Positions 29,896 to 40,061 of a stretch of DNA of 64,000 nucleotides are shown here, in pieces. The notes beneath the pieces were generated by a model, which worked only from the letters and a program-made list of their open reading frames with translations, was not told where the DNA came from and ran no database searches. Position 1 is the first letter of the stretch; every line of letters begins with the position of its first letter. Source of the stretch: Paenibacillus sp. D2_2 (GTDB lineage Bacteria; Bacillota; Bacilli; Paenibacillales; Paenibacillaceae); the NCBI RefSeq assembly GCF_031199965.1, contig NZ_CP133605.1, positions 4,372,501-4,436,500 of the forward strand. Reading direction: 5' to 3'. Made by a program: the position numbers and the translations under genes.

Positions 29896-31182
29896 TTGCA
29901 ACGTGAAATTCAAGTTAATGAGAAAGTTCCTTTCGGGCCTGGCGTATTATTAAGTCTTCAGCATTTATTCGCCATGTTTGGCAGTACGGTACTGGTACCG
30001 AATCTATTCCACGTAGATCCGGGCATGATCCTGCTGATGAACGGAATCGGCACCCTGCTCTACATCCTGATCTGTAAAGGCAAAATCCCTGCTTATCTCG
30101 GATCGAGCTTCGCCTTTATCGCACCTGTTAGTCTAGTACTCGATAAATACCCAGGAAATGGGTACTCACTCGCTTTGGGCGCTTTCATCATTACTGGTCT
30201 TATCTTCATCCTGGTAGGATTACTCGTAAAATATGCCGGAACTAAATGGATTGACGTCGTATTTCCTCCGGCTGCAATGGGCGCTATCGTCGCTTTAATC
30301 GGTCTTGAACTGATTCCTGTAGCTGCAGGCATGGCCGGATGGATCTCTAGTAATCCAGGTGAGCCATTTGTTCCAAATGCAACAGCTATTACTCTCTCAC
30401 TGGTAACTCTCGGTGTGACCATTCTCGGTGCGGTACTCTTCCGCGGCTTCCCTAAGATCATTCATATCCTGATCGGTATCGTAGTCGGTTATATCCTCGC
30501 TCTGATCCTCGGTGAAGTGAATACCGGAGCAATCAGCGCAGCGAATTGGTTCTCCATGCCAACTGTATCTACACCTCAATTTGACCCTGCAGCTATCGTT
30601 ACGATCATCCCAGTTGCAGTCGTTGTCATCGTAGAACATATCGGCCACTTGCTCGTCACAAGCAATATCGTCGGCAAGGATTTATCGAAGGACCCTGGTC
30701 TGCATCGATCCTTGTTAGCAAACGGAATTTCTACTGTGTTCTCCGGCTTTGTCGGCTCAACACCGAATACGACATATGGTGAGAACATCGGTGTTATGGC
30801 ATTGACCAAAGTCTACTCTACTTATGTGATTGGCGGAGCAGCCATCTTTGCTATCCTACTCTCCTTCTCGGGTAAATTCTCGGCTGTCATTGCCAATATC
30901 CCTGTGCCGGTTATGGGCGGAGTATCGCTGCTATTATTCGGCGTCATCGCTGCTTCCGGTCTTCGTATCTTCGTCGAACAGAAGGTCGATTTCTCCAAGG
31001 CAACGAATATGATTCTCACTACCGTCGTATTTGTGGTTGGACTTAGTGGCGCTACACTTCAATTCGGTAACATTCAATTAAAAGGCATGGCTTTGGCAAC
31101 GATTGTAGGTATCGTACTCAGCTTGTTCTTCAAGTTCATTCAGCATTTCGGCCTCTCTAACGAGAAGGAAGACGCTGCTTAA
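29896..31182 (+). CDS. uraA: Uracil permease (NCS2 family)
   Basis: 428 aa with about 12-14 membrane segments. Family motifs are SLQHLFAMFGSTVLVP near the start, the QH-type sequence and EHIGHLLVTSNIVGKDL (about residue 240), and GSTPNTTYGENIGVMALTKV (about residue 290), all typical of uracil:H+ symporters (UraA/PyrP). The start is TTG 29896 after GAGGAGTGA. It and the DUF4870 gene interrupt the relA-apt neighbourhood conserved in Bacillus. Confidence 0.94.
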   Translation: MQREIQVNEKVPFGPGVLLSLQHLFAMFGSTVLVPNLFHVDPGMILLMNGIGTLLYILICKGKIPAYLGSSFAFIAPVSLVLDKYPGNGYSLALGAFIITGLIFILVGLLVKYAGTKWIDVVFPPAAMGAIVALIGLELIPVAAGMAGWISSNPGEPFVPNATAITLSLVTLGVTILGAVLFRGFPKIIHILIGIVVGYILALILGEVNTGAISAANWFSMPTVSTPQFDPAAIVTIIPVAVVVIVEHIGHLLVTSNIVGKDLSKDPGLHRSLLANGISTVFSGFVGSTPNTTYGENIGVMALTKVYSTYVIGGAAIFAILLSFSGKFSAVIANIPVPVMGGVSLLLFGVIAASGLRIFVEQKVDFSKATNMILTTVVFVVGLSGATLQFGNIQLKGMALATIVGIVLSLFFKFIQHFGLSNEKEDAA

Positions 31183-31195
31183 TTATTATCCTATA

Positions 31196-31243
31196 GAAAA
31201 GGGCGGTCCCCAATGTAGTAATCACTACTGGAGACCGCCCTTG
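31196..31243. terminator. Terminator between uraA and apt
   Basis: AGGGCGGTCCCC and AGACCGCCCTT form a long stem with flanking A and T runs. It lies between convergent genes and may serve uraA (plus) and apt (minus). Confidence 0.85.
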
Positions 31244-31275
31244 TTGTATCATTAGTCAAGTTCAGAAGTACCTAA

Positions 31276-31794
31276 TTAATAATCATACTTTGCGAGAGAG
31301 AATACGCTAATGTCCGGTAGCTTCGCCCGTCCGTTCAGCTCGCTAAGCTCAATCAGGAAAGCAGTTCCTACGACATTACCTCCAAGCTCACGAACGAGCT
31401 CTACGGAAGTAGCGATTGTGCCACCTGTAGCCAGTAGGTCATCAGCGATCAATACATTTTGCCCAGGCTTAATAGCATCCTTGTGCATCGCCAGTTTATC
31501 TTTGCCATATTCCAGATCATAACCTGCCTCGATCGTCTCATACGGCAGCTTACCGCTCTTGCGAATCGGCACGAAGCCAACCCCAAGCGCATAAGCAAGC
31601 GGAGCTCCAACGACAAAACCACGAGCTTCTGGCCCGGCGATGACATCGATTTTCAAGTCGCTGATCATCTCTTTGATCGCGTTGATTGCTTCCTTGTATT
31701 TCTCACCATCATTCAGCAGGGTCGTAATATCCTTGAAACTGATACCCGGTTGCGGAAAGTCAGGAATGACACGAATATACGGTTTTAAATCCAA
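31276..31794 (-). CDS. apt: Adenine phosphoribosyltransferase
   Basis: 172 aa from TTG 31794 ([20 protein letters not shown]), eight bases after GGAGG. The longer frame to 31854 runs through the SD and is rejected. It shows [26 protein letters not shown] and the PRPP-binding loop [13 protein letters not shown] (about residue 120). It salvages adenine to AMP in the cytosol. Confidence 0.96.
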   Translation of the reverse strand: MDLKPYIRVIPDFPQPGISFKDITTLLNDGEKYKEAINAIKEMISDLKIDVIAGPEARGFVVGAPLAYALGVGFVPIRKSGKLPYETIEAGYDLEYGKDKLAMHKDAIKPGQNVLIADDLLATGGTIATSVELVRELGGNVVGTAFLIELSELNGRAKLPDISVFSLAKYDY

Positions 31795-31857
31795 TAAAAT
31801 CTCCTCCATCAAAATATAATATAGACTTCTACGTATGCCTTGAACAAAATTCAAATA

Positions 31858-34262
31858 CTATGAAACCCCCTGTAATTGGCAGGTGATCCATTCCGTGATT
31901 TGCGGTACTTCTTCATAGAGCAATATTTGCTCCATCTCGGCAAGCAGTCCTAAGGCTTGATACCCCCGTGCCGATTCTAATGGACGCTTCGATGGCGTAG
32001 GATTCACTTCAATCCGTCCTTCGCTCCGTACGATGAAATCCAATTCAACAAATATATCCAGAATAAAATATAACATACGGCGAGAAATTCCAAAACGGGT
32101 CATTACTTCAGCGATCACTCGTTCTTCATCGCATTCACTCAGCCCAACATATTTCCTGAGGAATATATAAACCTGCTTGAAGCGATCACGCGACGGTGCT
32201 TCGAGCAGATCCACAGATGAGCGTGGATGAAGCAGAAATACCCGCTCCAGATTACCGAAGCTAGACAATGTATTGTTCCAAATTTCCGGCGATTCCGGAA
32301 GTTCCATCACAAATAATGTTTTTACTGTAACCGCATCTCCAGTATCCGATTCAGACCTGCCGGGACTGATACCCTGTTCTTGGTCATAGACCCAAACCGA
32401 AGTCCTCTCCAAATGTCCAACAGAGAGTAAATCAGCTCTGCGACTGGAGACAACAGCCATCGTTTCGGCGCCGCAATACGAAGTTGTTAACAGGCTCTTC
32501 TGCAATTCCTCGATCTTCGTACCAGGGTCCCGTGCATCGCGATAATCAAACACCTGCAGATGCGGGATCGAAATGTCTTGAATGAATAACTGTGGTTTGC
32601 GCTGTCCATTCCATTCATTAATCGCCGCTTCAACGACCAGATCAACTCTCGCTTCCGGTGTTAAAAGATTAAATACTTCCCCTTTGCCGAAAGCAACGGC
32701 CTCTATCATACTTCCATCCTGACGGATCGTCAACTTCAAATGCTTGCCATCCTTGCCCATCTGCCTATAGTCCAGTAATTCAGCATCACGGACGAGCAGT
32801 CGCGGGGATGGGTTCTCCATTCCGAACGGCGCCATACGGGACAATTGTTCAATCACAGGTATTGTGATCTCCCTTAATCTGCATTCAAGATCAGCCTGTA
32901 GAGACGGGATAAAGTGCTCCGGCCTAAGAACGTTCTGGGCAAACTCATTCAGCTTCTGTTCGAACTCTTCCAGACGGTCTCTATGCAATGACATGCCTGC
33001 TGCGGAAGGATGTCCCCATAATGATCAAGCAGCGCATCACAATGCGTTAAGGCCTCATAGATATCAAAGCCTGGAATGGAGCGCGCTGATCCTTTGCATT
33101 CTCCCGTGACAGCATTAATACCGAGCACAAGAGTTGGACGGTAGTATCGTTCTAGGATCTTAGAAGCAACAATACCGACGACGCCAACATTCCAGCCTTC
33201 TCCGGCAACTACAAGCACATCGGGGAGCGTTCCTGCGGCTTCTGCGGCCTCGATTTGTTCGAATGCTTCGCCTACGATTTCATCCACAAGCTGCTGACGC
33301 TCTCTATTGAGCAAATCCAGCTTCTCTGCCGAGTCCTCAGCCACTTCCATGCTCGTTGCGGTTAGAACATCGAGCGCGCTAAATGCATGGCTCATTCGCC
33401 CCGCCGCATTGATACGCGGTGCCAGACCGAAGGCTACATTCGTAGAGGTAACCTCTCCTTCTTTCCATCCAGCTGTATAAAGTAATGCCGAGATACCTGG
33501 GAAGGAAGATGCTGTCATCTGCTCCAGCCCCATGCGAACGAGTACTCTATTCTCATCCATCAACGGCATCAGATCCGCTATAGTTCCCAAGGCTACAAAT
33601 TCAAGCCATGCAGCAGGTGTGTCCTCACCGAGTAGAGCACAAGCGAGCTTATATGCTACTCCCACTCCAGCCAATCCTTTGAAGGGATAAGAACAATAGG
33701 GAAGCTTCGGATTGATCAGCGTATAAGCTTCAGGCAGCTTTGCTGGTGGCTCGTGATGGTCGGTAACAATCACGTCAATCCCTAGCTCAGCAGCATAAGC
33801 GATTTGCTCCACAGCGCTAATTCCGGTATCAACAGTAATGATCAGGCTGACTCCATTGTCATGAGCCTGCTTGAGAACATGGTTATGTAATCCATAACCT
33901 TCCTTCGAGCGATGCGGTATATAGAATTCAAAGTTGGCCTGGAGCGTTCGCATCAGCTCAATCATTAGGGCGGTTGAGGATACTCCATCTGCGTCATAAT
34001 CCCCGTATATTAATATTCGCTCCCCGGCCTCTATGGCCTTACGAATCCTTGGAACCGCTTCCTCGATTCCACTCATCTGATATGGATCATGCAACCCCGT
34101 TAAGGAGTGATCCAGGAAATTTGATACATCCTCGGGATTTGTCATTCTCCGTGTCACTAACAATGAAGCAAGCATAGCCGGAATCCCCAGCTGTTGTTGT
34201 AATTGATGAGAGACCTCCAGATCACAAGGAGATAAATTCCAATGGTATTTCGATTGCAGCAA
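31858..34262 (-). CDS. recJ: Single-stranded-DNA-specific exonuclease RecJ (one frameshift)
   Basis: About 801 aa once repaired. The DHH domain has YGDYDADGVSSTALMI, TVDTGI and VTDHHEPP; the DHHA1 domain has GGHPSAAGMSLHRDRLEEF. The frame is lost near 33015 in GGGG; one extra G joins LLDHYG to GHPSAAG. The Bacillus-type C-terminal extension is present. I place the start at TTG 34262 (LLQSKYHWNLS), preceded by AAGGTG; the upstream frame contains repeat debris. RecJ degrades 5'-ended single strands in repair. Confidence 0.93.
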
Positions 34263-34279
34263 CGACTTACACCTTCTTT

Positions 34280-34330
34280 CTCCTGTCGGACCCCCGCTTT
34301 TGACAACGAAGTGAAACCAGAAATATGTTC
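34280..34330. repeat. Fragment of intergenic repeat family 2
   Basis: CCGCTTTTGACAACGAAGTGAAACCAGAA resembles the first 30-40 bp inside the left end of family 2 (CCGCTTTTGATCACGAAGTGAATCAGGAA). It is truncated, between recJ and the CDF gene. Confidence 0.6.
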
Positions 34331-34335
34331 GAACT

Positions 34336-35301
34336 CTATTGCAGTAAGTTTGGGGTATCCTCATTCGATCCGAGCTGATTACTCTTGTAGGGATAGCCGG
34401 GATCATAAGGCTGTACAAGAATACTAACATCATTCACATGAGAGAAGCGATGCATGAGCAGCACCTTGGCCCGGTTAGCGATATCATTCGCCTCTGTAAC
34501 AGTAATCCGCGGATTCACACTAATCTTGGCGGTTACCTTCACATAATGCCCCTGCTCTTGTGCAAGCAAATCTTCGACAGTAATAATTCCGTGAACGCGC
34601 TGAACAGTTTCAATGAACCTCTCTGTATCTTCTTCGACCAACGTTGTCACTAGCGAATTGTTGATTGCCCTGCGAACCATCAAATAAGCTCTGTAGGCTA
34701 CGAGAATCGCCACGATCATTGCCATAATCGGATCGATATAGAGCATGAACGGTATATCTAGAGCATGACCAGCCATCGCTCCAAATACGCCCAACATGAC
34801 AATGATTGAGCAATAAAGTGAATAACGGTGGTTCTCAACGTCATCCTCACGTTCCTTCTCTCCCGTAATTGAAAGGCGGAACTGTAACTGAAAAATAAGT
34901 TCCTTCAAGACAAGAGAGACAACAACCACGACACCGGCAACATATCCGGGCGCAGCAACCTTCCTATCAAAAATGGCCGTTAATGTCGTAATAATCGTCT
35001 GCATAGCACCGAGCAGAAGCAGAACCGCTACAAATACAGCGATCGGTAAGCTCGTATTAGCTTTCTGCACGGGATCTCGCCGTGAAAATGGTGATTTACG
35101 ATGATAGAACAATCTCCATTTATCCGTCAATTTAGAAGCTATAGTAGACAAAACCTCAGATAACGAGAATAGCGAATCAGCTAGCATTGCACGGCTGTTG
35201 AACAATAAACCTACGGTTCCTTTTAAAGCCGCAAGAGCCACATTACTCACCATACTAACTGCAGCAACAGAATCATCACCGATAGTTTGTTCGCGTCCCA
35301 T
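34336..35301 (-). CDS. Cation diffusion facilitator family protein, metal site degenerate
   Basis: 321 aa with six membrane segments and a C-terminal cytoplasmic ferredoxin-like domain. SNVALAALKGTVGLLFNSRAM and the DUF-type dimer domain (EQGHYVKVTAKISVNPRITV) are clearly CDF. However, the TM2 site reads ADSLFSLSE where transporting members have DGxHSxxD or DSLVD, and TM5 reads HRYSL where they have HxxxD. At least two of the four expected metal ligands are therefore absent. It may carry a different ion or be non-transporting. Confidence 0.82.
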   Translation of the reverse strand: MGREQTIGDDSVAAVSMVSNVALAALKGTVGLLFNSRAMLADSLFSLSEVLSTIASKLTDKWRLFYHRKSPFSRRDPVQKANTSLPIAVFVAVLLLLGAMQTIITTLTAIFDRKVAAPGYVAGVVVVVSLVLKELIFQLQFRLSITGEKEREDDVENHRYSLYCSIIVMLGVFGAMAGHALDIPFMLYIDPIMAMIVAILVAYRAYLMVRRAINNSLVTTLVEEDTERFIETVQRVHGIITVEDLLAQEQGHYVKVTAKISVNPRITVTEANDIANRAKVLLMHRFSHVNDVSILVQPYDPGYPYKSNQLGSNEDTPNLLQ

Positions 35302-35407
35302 GATATCCCTCCTGAAACCCGAGAACTAATAAAGAATGATAGAGCCGCGTCGTAATCGACGCGGCTCCACACATACCAAGCAACAATACTACTCTCTATT
35401 TAATCGC

Positions 35408-36310
35408 TTAAGCAGCCTTAGCCGGTTTTTTCTTTTCTCTTACTTTAAGCACATACCACAGCGGGCTGGCAATAAAGATAGTCGAATAAGCCCCGAGCAC
35501 AAGACCGATCGTCATAGCAAGTGAGAACATCTTAATCGATTCTCCACCAAGTAAGAACAGGAAGAGAGCTGCAATGAATACGGTCAAAACCGTATAGATC
35601 GAACGCATGATCGTCTGAGCGATACTATGATCGACGAGTTCCTTAAGATCCTCTTTGGTCTTCAATTTGCTAAACCGCATATTTTCACGAATCCGGTCAA
35701 AGATAACGATCGTATCGTTGATAGAGTAACCAATAATGGTCAGTACAGCAACGATAAACGTAAGATCGACCTTAAGATGGAAAATAGAGAAGAGCGCTAT
35801 AACCAGAATCGCATCATGCAGCAGAGAAATAACTGCCGCTACGGCAAAACGCCATTCAAACCGAATACTTACATAAACAATAATCCCTAAGCACGCAATA
35901 AGAACCGCTTTAATCGCATTTTGCGCCAGCTCTTTGGCCATTTCCGTATCTACCGTATTAACCTCAAAAGCTGCATTCTCATCAAGCTTGCTTATTTCTT
36001 TCTTCAGTGCTACGTCCTGATCTTCATCGAGCACCTTTGTGAAGCGGATGCTTATTGTCTCCTCACCGGCATTGATGGTTGTTCCCTCTGCAATGTCGAG
36101 ATTCTTCACAATCGATTCAATCTCACTCTTCGTAATCGACTTGGTTGTTTTTACATCAACGTTAGATCCTGATTGGAAGTCTACACTATAATTCAATCCA
36201 AAGAAGGACAAGGAAGCTACGCCAAGCACGATTAATGCAATCGATATAGCGAAGAAGTATTTACTTAAATGCACATAATCCAGTTTCTTAATGCTTTTAT
36301 CAAAGTGCAC
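35408..36310 (-). CDS. secF: Protein translocase subunit SecF
   Basis: 300 aa from GTG 36310, ten bases after AAGGAG; it overlaps the last 11 bp of secD. The longer frame upstream belongs to secD. Six membrane segments enclose a large extracytoplasmic loop. Family motifs include GLNYSVDFQSGSNV (D2), AAVISLLHDAILVI, TIIGYSINDTIVIFDRIREN (D5) and the late GLVLGAYSTIFIASPLWY. With SecD it uses the proton-motive force to pull exported proteins off SecYEG. Confidence 0.95.
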   Translation of the reverse strand: MHFDKSIKKLDYVHLSKYFFAISIALIVLGVASLSFFGLNYSVDFQSGSNVDVKTTKSITKSEIESIVKNLDIAEGTTINAGEETISIRFTKVLDEDQDVALKKEISKLDENAAFEVNTVDTEMAKELAQNAIKAVLIACLGIIVYVSIRFEWRFAVAAVISLLHDAILVIALFSIFHLKVDLTFIVAVLTIIGYSINDTIVIFDRIRENMRFSKLKTKEDLKELVDHSIAQTIMRSIYTVLTVFIAALFLFLLGGESIKMFSLAMTIGLVLGAYSTIFIASPLWYVLKVREKKKPAKAA

Positions 36311-37552
36311 GAATCTCACTCTCCTTAACACCGAAATATTTCGGTTTCATCAGCTTACCAGCTTTGAGCAGCAAGTTAAGGAGGAACCGGACAAAGTAAA
36401 CATTCGTTGCGATACTAAGTACGATTTCTACGATAAGGACAAGGGCAAACCCTTTAACTGATCCAGTACCGTAAATATACATCACGATAGCTACGATAAT
36501 CGTCGTAATGTTGGAGTCCAATACCGTCCGAAGAGAATGCTTGCCCCTGCTTTTACAGACGACATCACGCTCTTGCCGCTCCTAAGCTCTTCTCTTATCC
36601 GTTCATTGGTAATGATGTTGGCATCGACAGCCATCCCGATCCCGAGAATGATCGCCGCAATCCCTGGAAGAGTCAATGTGAAGTTGGCCCACGCGAACAC
36701 CGCAATCAAAAGCCAAGTGTGCAAAATCAAAGCAAAGCTAGCAATAAGTCCAGGTGCCCGGTACATTCCTACCATGAACACTAGAATAAACACCGAACCA
36801 ATCAAACCTGCTTCGATCGTAGATTTCAGCGATTGCTGACCAAGGGTTGCTCCGATGCTCTGCGAGTATTTCTCGTGAAGCTTCAAAGGCAAAGCACCCA
36901 AATTGATAACGTCACGGAGCTCTTTCGCTTTATCCATATCGTTGCCTACGCTGATAGAAGCAGATCCATCGGTGAGAACAGCTTGTACAACCGGGTCAGA
37001 GACCAATTCATCATTCATATAAATAGCAAGCGGCTGTCCTAGCAAACGCTTCGTTATTTCAGCAAATTTATCTTTACTCTTCACCTTAATACTTACCTGT
37101 GGTCTATTCATACTATCGAACTGAACCGCAGCACCGTTCTCGGCGAAGTCAGTACCAATCATTTCGATCTTGTTATATTCGTTTGCGTTCTTCTCAGTTC
37201 CATCCTTACTACGGAACGTCAATTCTGCAGGTTCTTTCATCATCTTACGTACTTCTGCTTCATCAGTTACACCGGCCAATTTCACACGGATCCGGTTCGT
37301 GCCTTCCGTTGTAACCTCCGGTTCGCTCGTGCCGAGCTTGTTAGCACGTTTCTCCAAGCTTTGCGCGGTTTTGACCAGCGATTCTTTGGTTACTTTAGCC
37401 CCGCCTTCCAAAGGTGAAGCCTCGTACAAAATCTCGAAACCGCCCTTTAAGTCCAGGCCGAGACGCATGCTTTTCAGTAAGCCTGGGGTTGTCCAACCCA
37501 TTACGGCTGATAGGACAACCACGACGGTTATGAATGCCAATATTCTTTTCAT
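36300..37552 (-). CDS. secD: Protein translocase subunit SecD (one frameshift)
   Basis: About 417 aa from ATG 37552 (MKRILAFITVVVV); its SD AAGGGG lies 13 bases away. It shows D1 LGLDLKGGFEILYEA, D4 GMAVDANIITNERIREE, and then, after repair, LRTVLDSNITTIIVAIVMY. The frame breaks near 36536, where a missing C in gcaagcattctc separates the C-terminal two membrane segments. It is separate from secF, unlike the fused SecDF of B. subtilis. Confidence 0.94.
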
Positions 37553-37693
37553 CCCGTACTTCGATCCCCTTTCAATTCTCAATATTCCTATTATAGCTAG
37601 GCAAGAATCGACCGTCAATTTAACAAATTTTGTCGTTTTTATTACGGCCGACTCTCATATGTGTGTTTTAAAGACCCGATTTCATTGATAGAG

Positions 37694-37726
37694 CACAAAA
37701 AAGATCCCCTAATCTAAATGGGATCC
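37694..37726 (-). terminator. Hairpin terminator overlapping the end of comN
   Basis: On the minus strand GGATCCC and GGGGATC pair and are followed by TTTTTTGTG. The comN stop codon lies in the loop, so the terminator overlaps the gene's end. Confidence 0.75.
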
Positions 37727-37966
37727 GCGAAAAGCTGAAATCGTCAAATAGTTCATAAAATGGGTTATCTTCAAAGAAAGGATATCATTTACCAATTGAT
37801 GCAATGGCGGAAAACCATTCTTCTCATACTTCTGGCTGACACAGCTCCATACTTCATCTTCAGTAACATGCTCATATCCGATCATCCGGAATTCTTCTAC
37901 TTTGCTGCGGCACAGATTCTCGATCGTCTCAAGCAGTTCCTTCTCCGTGTAATCCTCTTCAGCCAT
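37709..37966 (-). CDS. comN: ComN-like post-transcriptional regulator
   Basis: 85 aa. The sequence LLETIENLCRSKVEEFRMIG followed by VTEDEVWSCVSQKYEKNGFP and LHQLVNDILSLK matches the YrzD/ComN family, which in B. subtilis controls comE mRNA post-transcriptionally through DivIVA-dependent localisation. GGAGG lies seven bases before the ATG. It precedes secD on the same strand, as yrzD does near secDF. Confidence 0.88.
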   Translation of the reverse strand: MAEEDYTEKELLETIENLCRSKVEEFRMIGYEHVTEDEVWSCVSQKYEKNGFPPLHQLVNDILSLKITHFMNYLTISAFRGSHLD

Positions 37967-38080
37967 CCTGGTGCCTCCTTCCTCATCCCCATCTACATTA
38001 ACATTCTACTTCATTTTCTCGATTCCTGCTTGATAGAATTATCGACTTATATTAAGGGTTCGAAACTTCCTCGTAAAGTG

Positions 38081-38258
38081 AGTGTTCAAAAATTCGGTTT
38101 TCAGCACCGAGAAGGTTGGATGAAGCTATGGACTGAGGAGCGGAGCGTACGTAGTTGGTACACGAGCACCGGAAAGGCCGGCTGAATTCAAGATTCGATG
38201 TCGAATAAGCTCTCAGTGTTTCTTCGGGATCAAAAGCGGACTTTTTGAACTTCCTCTA
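38081..38258. repeat. Intergenic repeat family 2, copy 3 (MITE-like)
   Basis: AGTGTTCAAAAATTCGGTTTTCAGCACCGAGAAGG opens it and ATCAAAAGCGGACTTTTTGAACTTCCTCT closes it. The orientation is the same as the copy at 23269-23447. It fills the comN-spoVB intergenic space (37967-38348) and may form part of the spoVB leader. Confidence 0.88.
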
Positions 38259-38348
38259 AAAGACAAGTCATGAATTGGGACAGGATCAGCATAAGGTTAA
38301 TTAACATCAATATTCGTAGACGCTCATTTAGGGAGAGAGGGAATCACT

Positions 38349-39926
38349 TTGAATAAACAAACCTTCATCCAGGGCACGATGATCCTGCTCATGGCAAGTA
38401 TTGTTAACCGAATTCTCGGCTTCGTTCCTCGTATTATGCTTCCAAGGATCATCGGTACAGAAGGCGTTGGCTTGTATCAGCTCGGCTACCCCTTCTTCTT
38501 GGTGATTGTTACCCTCATAGTGGGCGGCCTTCCGCTGGCCATTGCCAAGCTTATAGCCGAGGCGGAGTCTGCAGGAAATTCGCAACGCTCTGCTACTATT
38601 TTACGGACGAGCCTCGTCTACGCGACTGGAGTCGGATTCCTATTTACGTTCGTCTGTCTACTCGGGGCACCATGGGCAAGCCGCTATGTTCTCACGGACC
38701 CACGGGTCTACCATACCTTCATCGCGATGAGTCCGATGATTGTGATTGTCTCCGTATCTTCCGTCTATCGCGGATACTTCCAGGGTAAACAGAACATGGT
38801 TCCCTCCGCAGTCTCATCGGTTACAGAGACCATTGCGAGAATCGTCTGCGTCCTCTTGTTCTCCTACCTACTCCTTCCTTTAGGAATCGAATACGCGGCA
38901 GCAGGAGCGATGCTTGGAGTCGTATTCGGAGAAATTGTCGGCCTAGCAGTCTTGTTGTGGCAATATAACCGTATACGCCGCAAGAATCAACCCACTTCCA
39001 AGACGGATACCGACGTTGTGGAGCTGCAGGACAATGACTCCTTCTTCTCACGAATCTGGCAAATTCTCAAGGTAGCGATTCCGGTAACCGGAGGTCGCTT
39101 GGTCGGTTCCATGTCCTACCTGCTGGAATCGATCATTACGGCACGCAGTCTCGCCATTGCCGGTGTCGCCACTGCCATCGCCACCTCTCAATATGGCGCA
39201 TTACAGGGGATGGTCATCCCGCTCCTGCTGCTTCCTGGCGCGCTTACTTCATCACTAGCCGTCTCACTAGTTCCTTCCCTGGCGGAAGCACAGGCTAAAG
39301 GGGATATTAAGACGATTCATTTAAGGCTTCATCAATCAATCAGACTAGCGTTAGTGACAGGTGCACCGTTCGCTGCGATCATGTATGTATTGGCCGAACC
39401 GCTATGCCAAATTCTATATGACAATGGGAGCATCGCAGGAATGCTGAAAGTAATGGCTCCGATCGCCCTCTTTTCCTATGCACAGGCCCCACTGCAAGCC
39501 GCACTACAAGCACTGGATAAACCCGGACGGGCGTTAATCAACACTCTAATCGGAGCTACCGTGAAGCTCATTCTCATCTACTATCTCGCATCAAACCCTA
39601 ACTTAGGTATTTACGGAGCTATATTCGCAATCATTATCAACATCATTATCGTTACTATACTGCATGGCTTCAGTATCTCACGTGCGCTTCGTTTCCGATT
39701 TCCCCTGTTTGATATTTGTAAAGTCGGTTGTCTGATGATCATTATGAGCGGGGCAGCAGCCTATCTCTATAATGGATTGACCTCTATCTCAAGTATGGGC
39801 TTTCGCTTTGTCATTACCTCTCTGATCGCCGGAATAATCTATTTAATCCTGTCCGTATGCTTAAAATTGATAGATTGGCATGATATTAGCCGAATTCCAT
39901 TTTTACGGAGATGGATTAAGAACTAA
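38349..39926 (+). CDS. spoVB: Stage V sporulation protein B, MOP flippase
   Basis: 525 aa with about 14 membrane segments, of the polysaccharide/lipid II flippase (MVIM/MATE) superfamily. The start QTFIQGTMILLMASIVNRILGF and PRIIGTEGVGLYQLGYPFF, with later YFQGKQNMVPSAVSSVTE, are typical of SpoVB, which is needed for spore cortex synthesis. The TTG start follows GAGAGGGAA. Its presence supports an endospore former. Confidence 0.93.
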   Translation: MNKQTFIQGTMILLMASIVNRILGFVPRIMLPRIIGTEGVGLYQLGYPFFLVIVTLIVGGLPLAIAKLIAEAESAGNSQRSATILRTSLVYATGVGFLFTFVCLLGAPWASRYVLTDPRVYHTFIAMSPMIVIVSVSSVYRGYFQGKQNMVPSAVSSVTETIARIVCVLLFSYLLLPLGIEYAAAGAMLGVVFGEIVGLAVLLWQYNRIRRKNQPTSKTDTDVVELQDNDSFFSRIWQILKVAIPVTGGRLVGSMSYLLESIITARSLAIAGVATAIATSQYGALQGMVIPLLLLPGALTSSLAVSLVPSLAEAQAKGDIKTIHLRLHQSIRLALVTGAPFAAIMYVLAEPLCQILYDNGSIAGMLKVMAPIALFSYAQAPLQAALQALDKPGRALINTLIGATVKLILIYYLASNPNLGIYGAIFAIIINIIIVTILHGFSISRALRFRFPLFDICKVGCLMIIMSGAAAYLYNGLTSISSMGFRFVITSLIAGIIYLILSVCLKLIDWHDISRIPFLRRWIKN

Positions 39927-39978
39927 CAAACTGCGGACTTGTCATATCCAACCCTGCTTGACCATAAAATAATACTAT

Positions 39979-40031
39979 TAGAGGTTGTTCAAACAGTACG
40001 CTTTTGATAAGAATACCGACCTTTTGAGCAT
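39979..40031. repeat. Internally deleted copy of repeat family 2
   Basis: About 53 bp made of the left end (AGAGGTTGTTCAAACAGTACG...) joined almost directly to the opposite end (CCGACCTTTTGAGCATTCACT). The ~130-bp core is missing. It ends about 20 bp before the ribosome binding site of the next gene. Confidence 0.7.
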
Positions 40032-40061
40032 TCACTATTATTAGGAATGGAGGACCGCGTC

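Noticed and set aside
37015..37045. Extra start of secD upstream at 37618
   Set aside because: The 22 residues before MKRILAF do not resemble SecD, and the hydrophobic first helix begins at MKRILAF.
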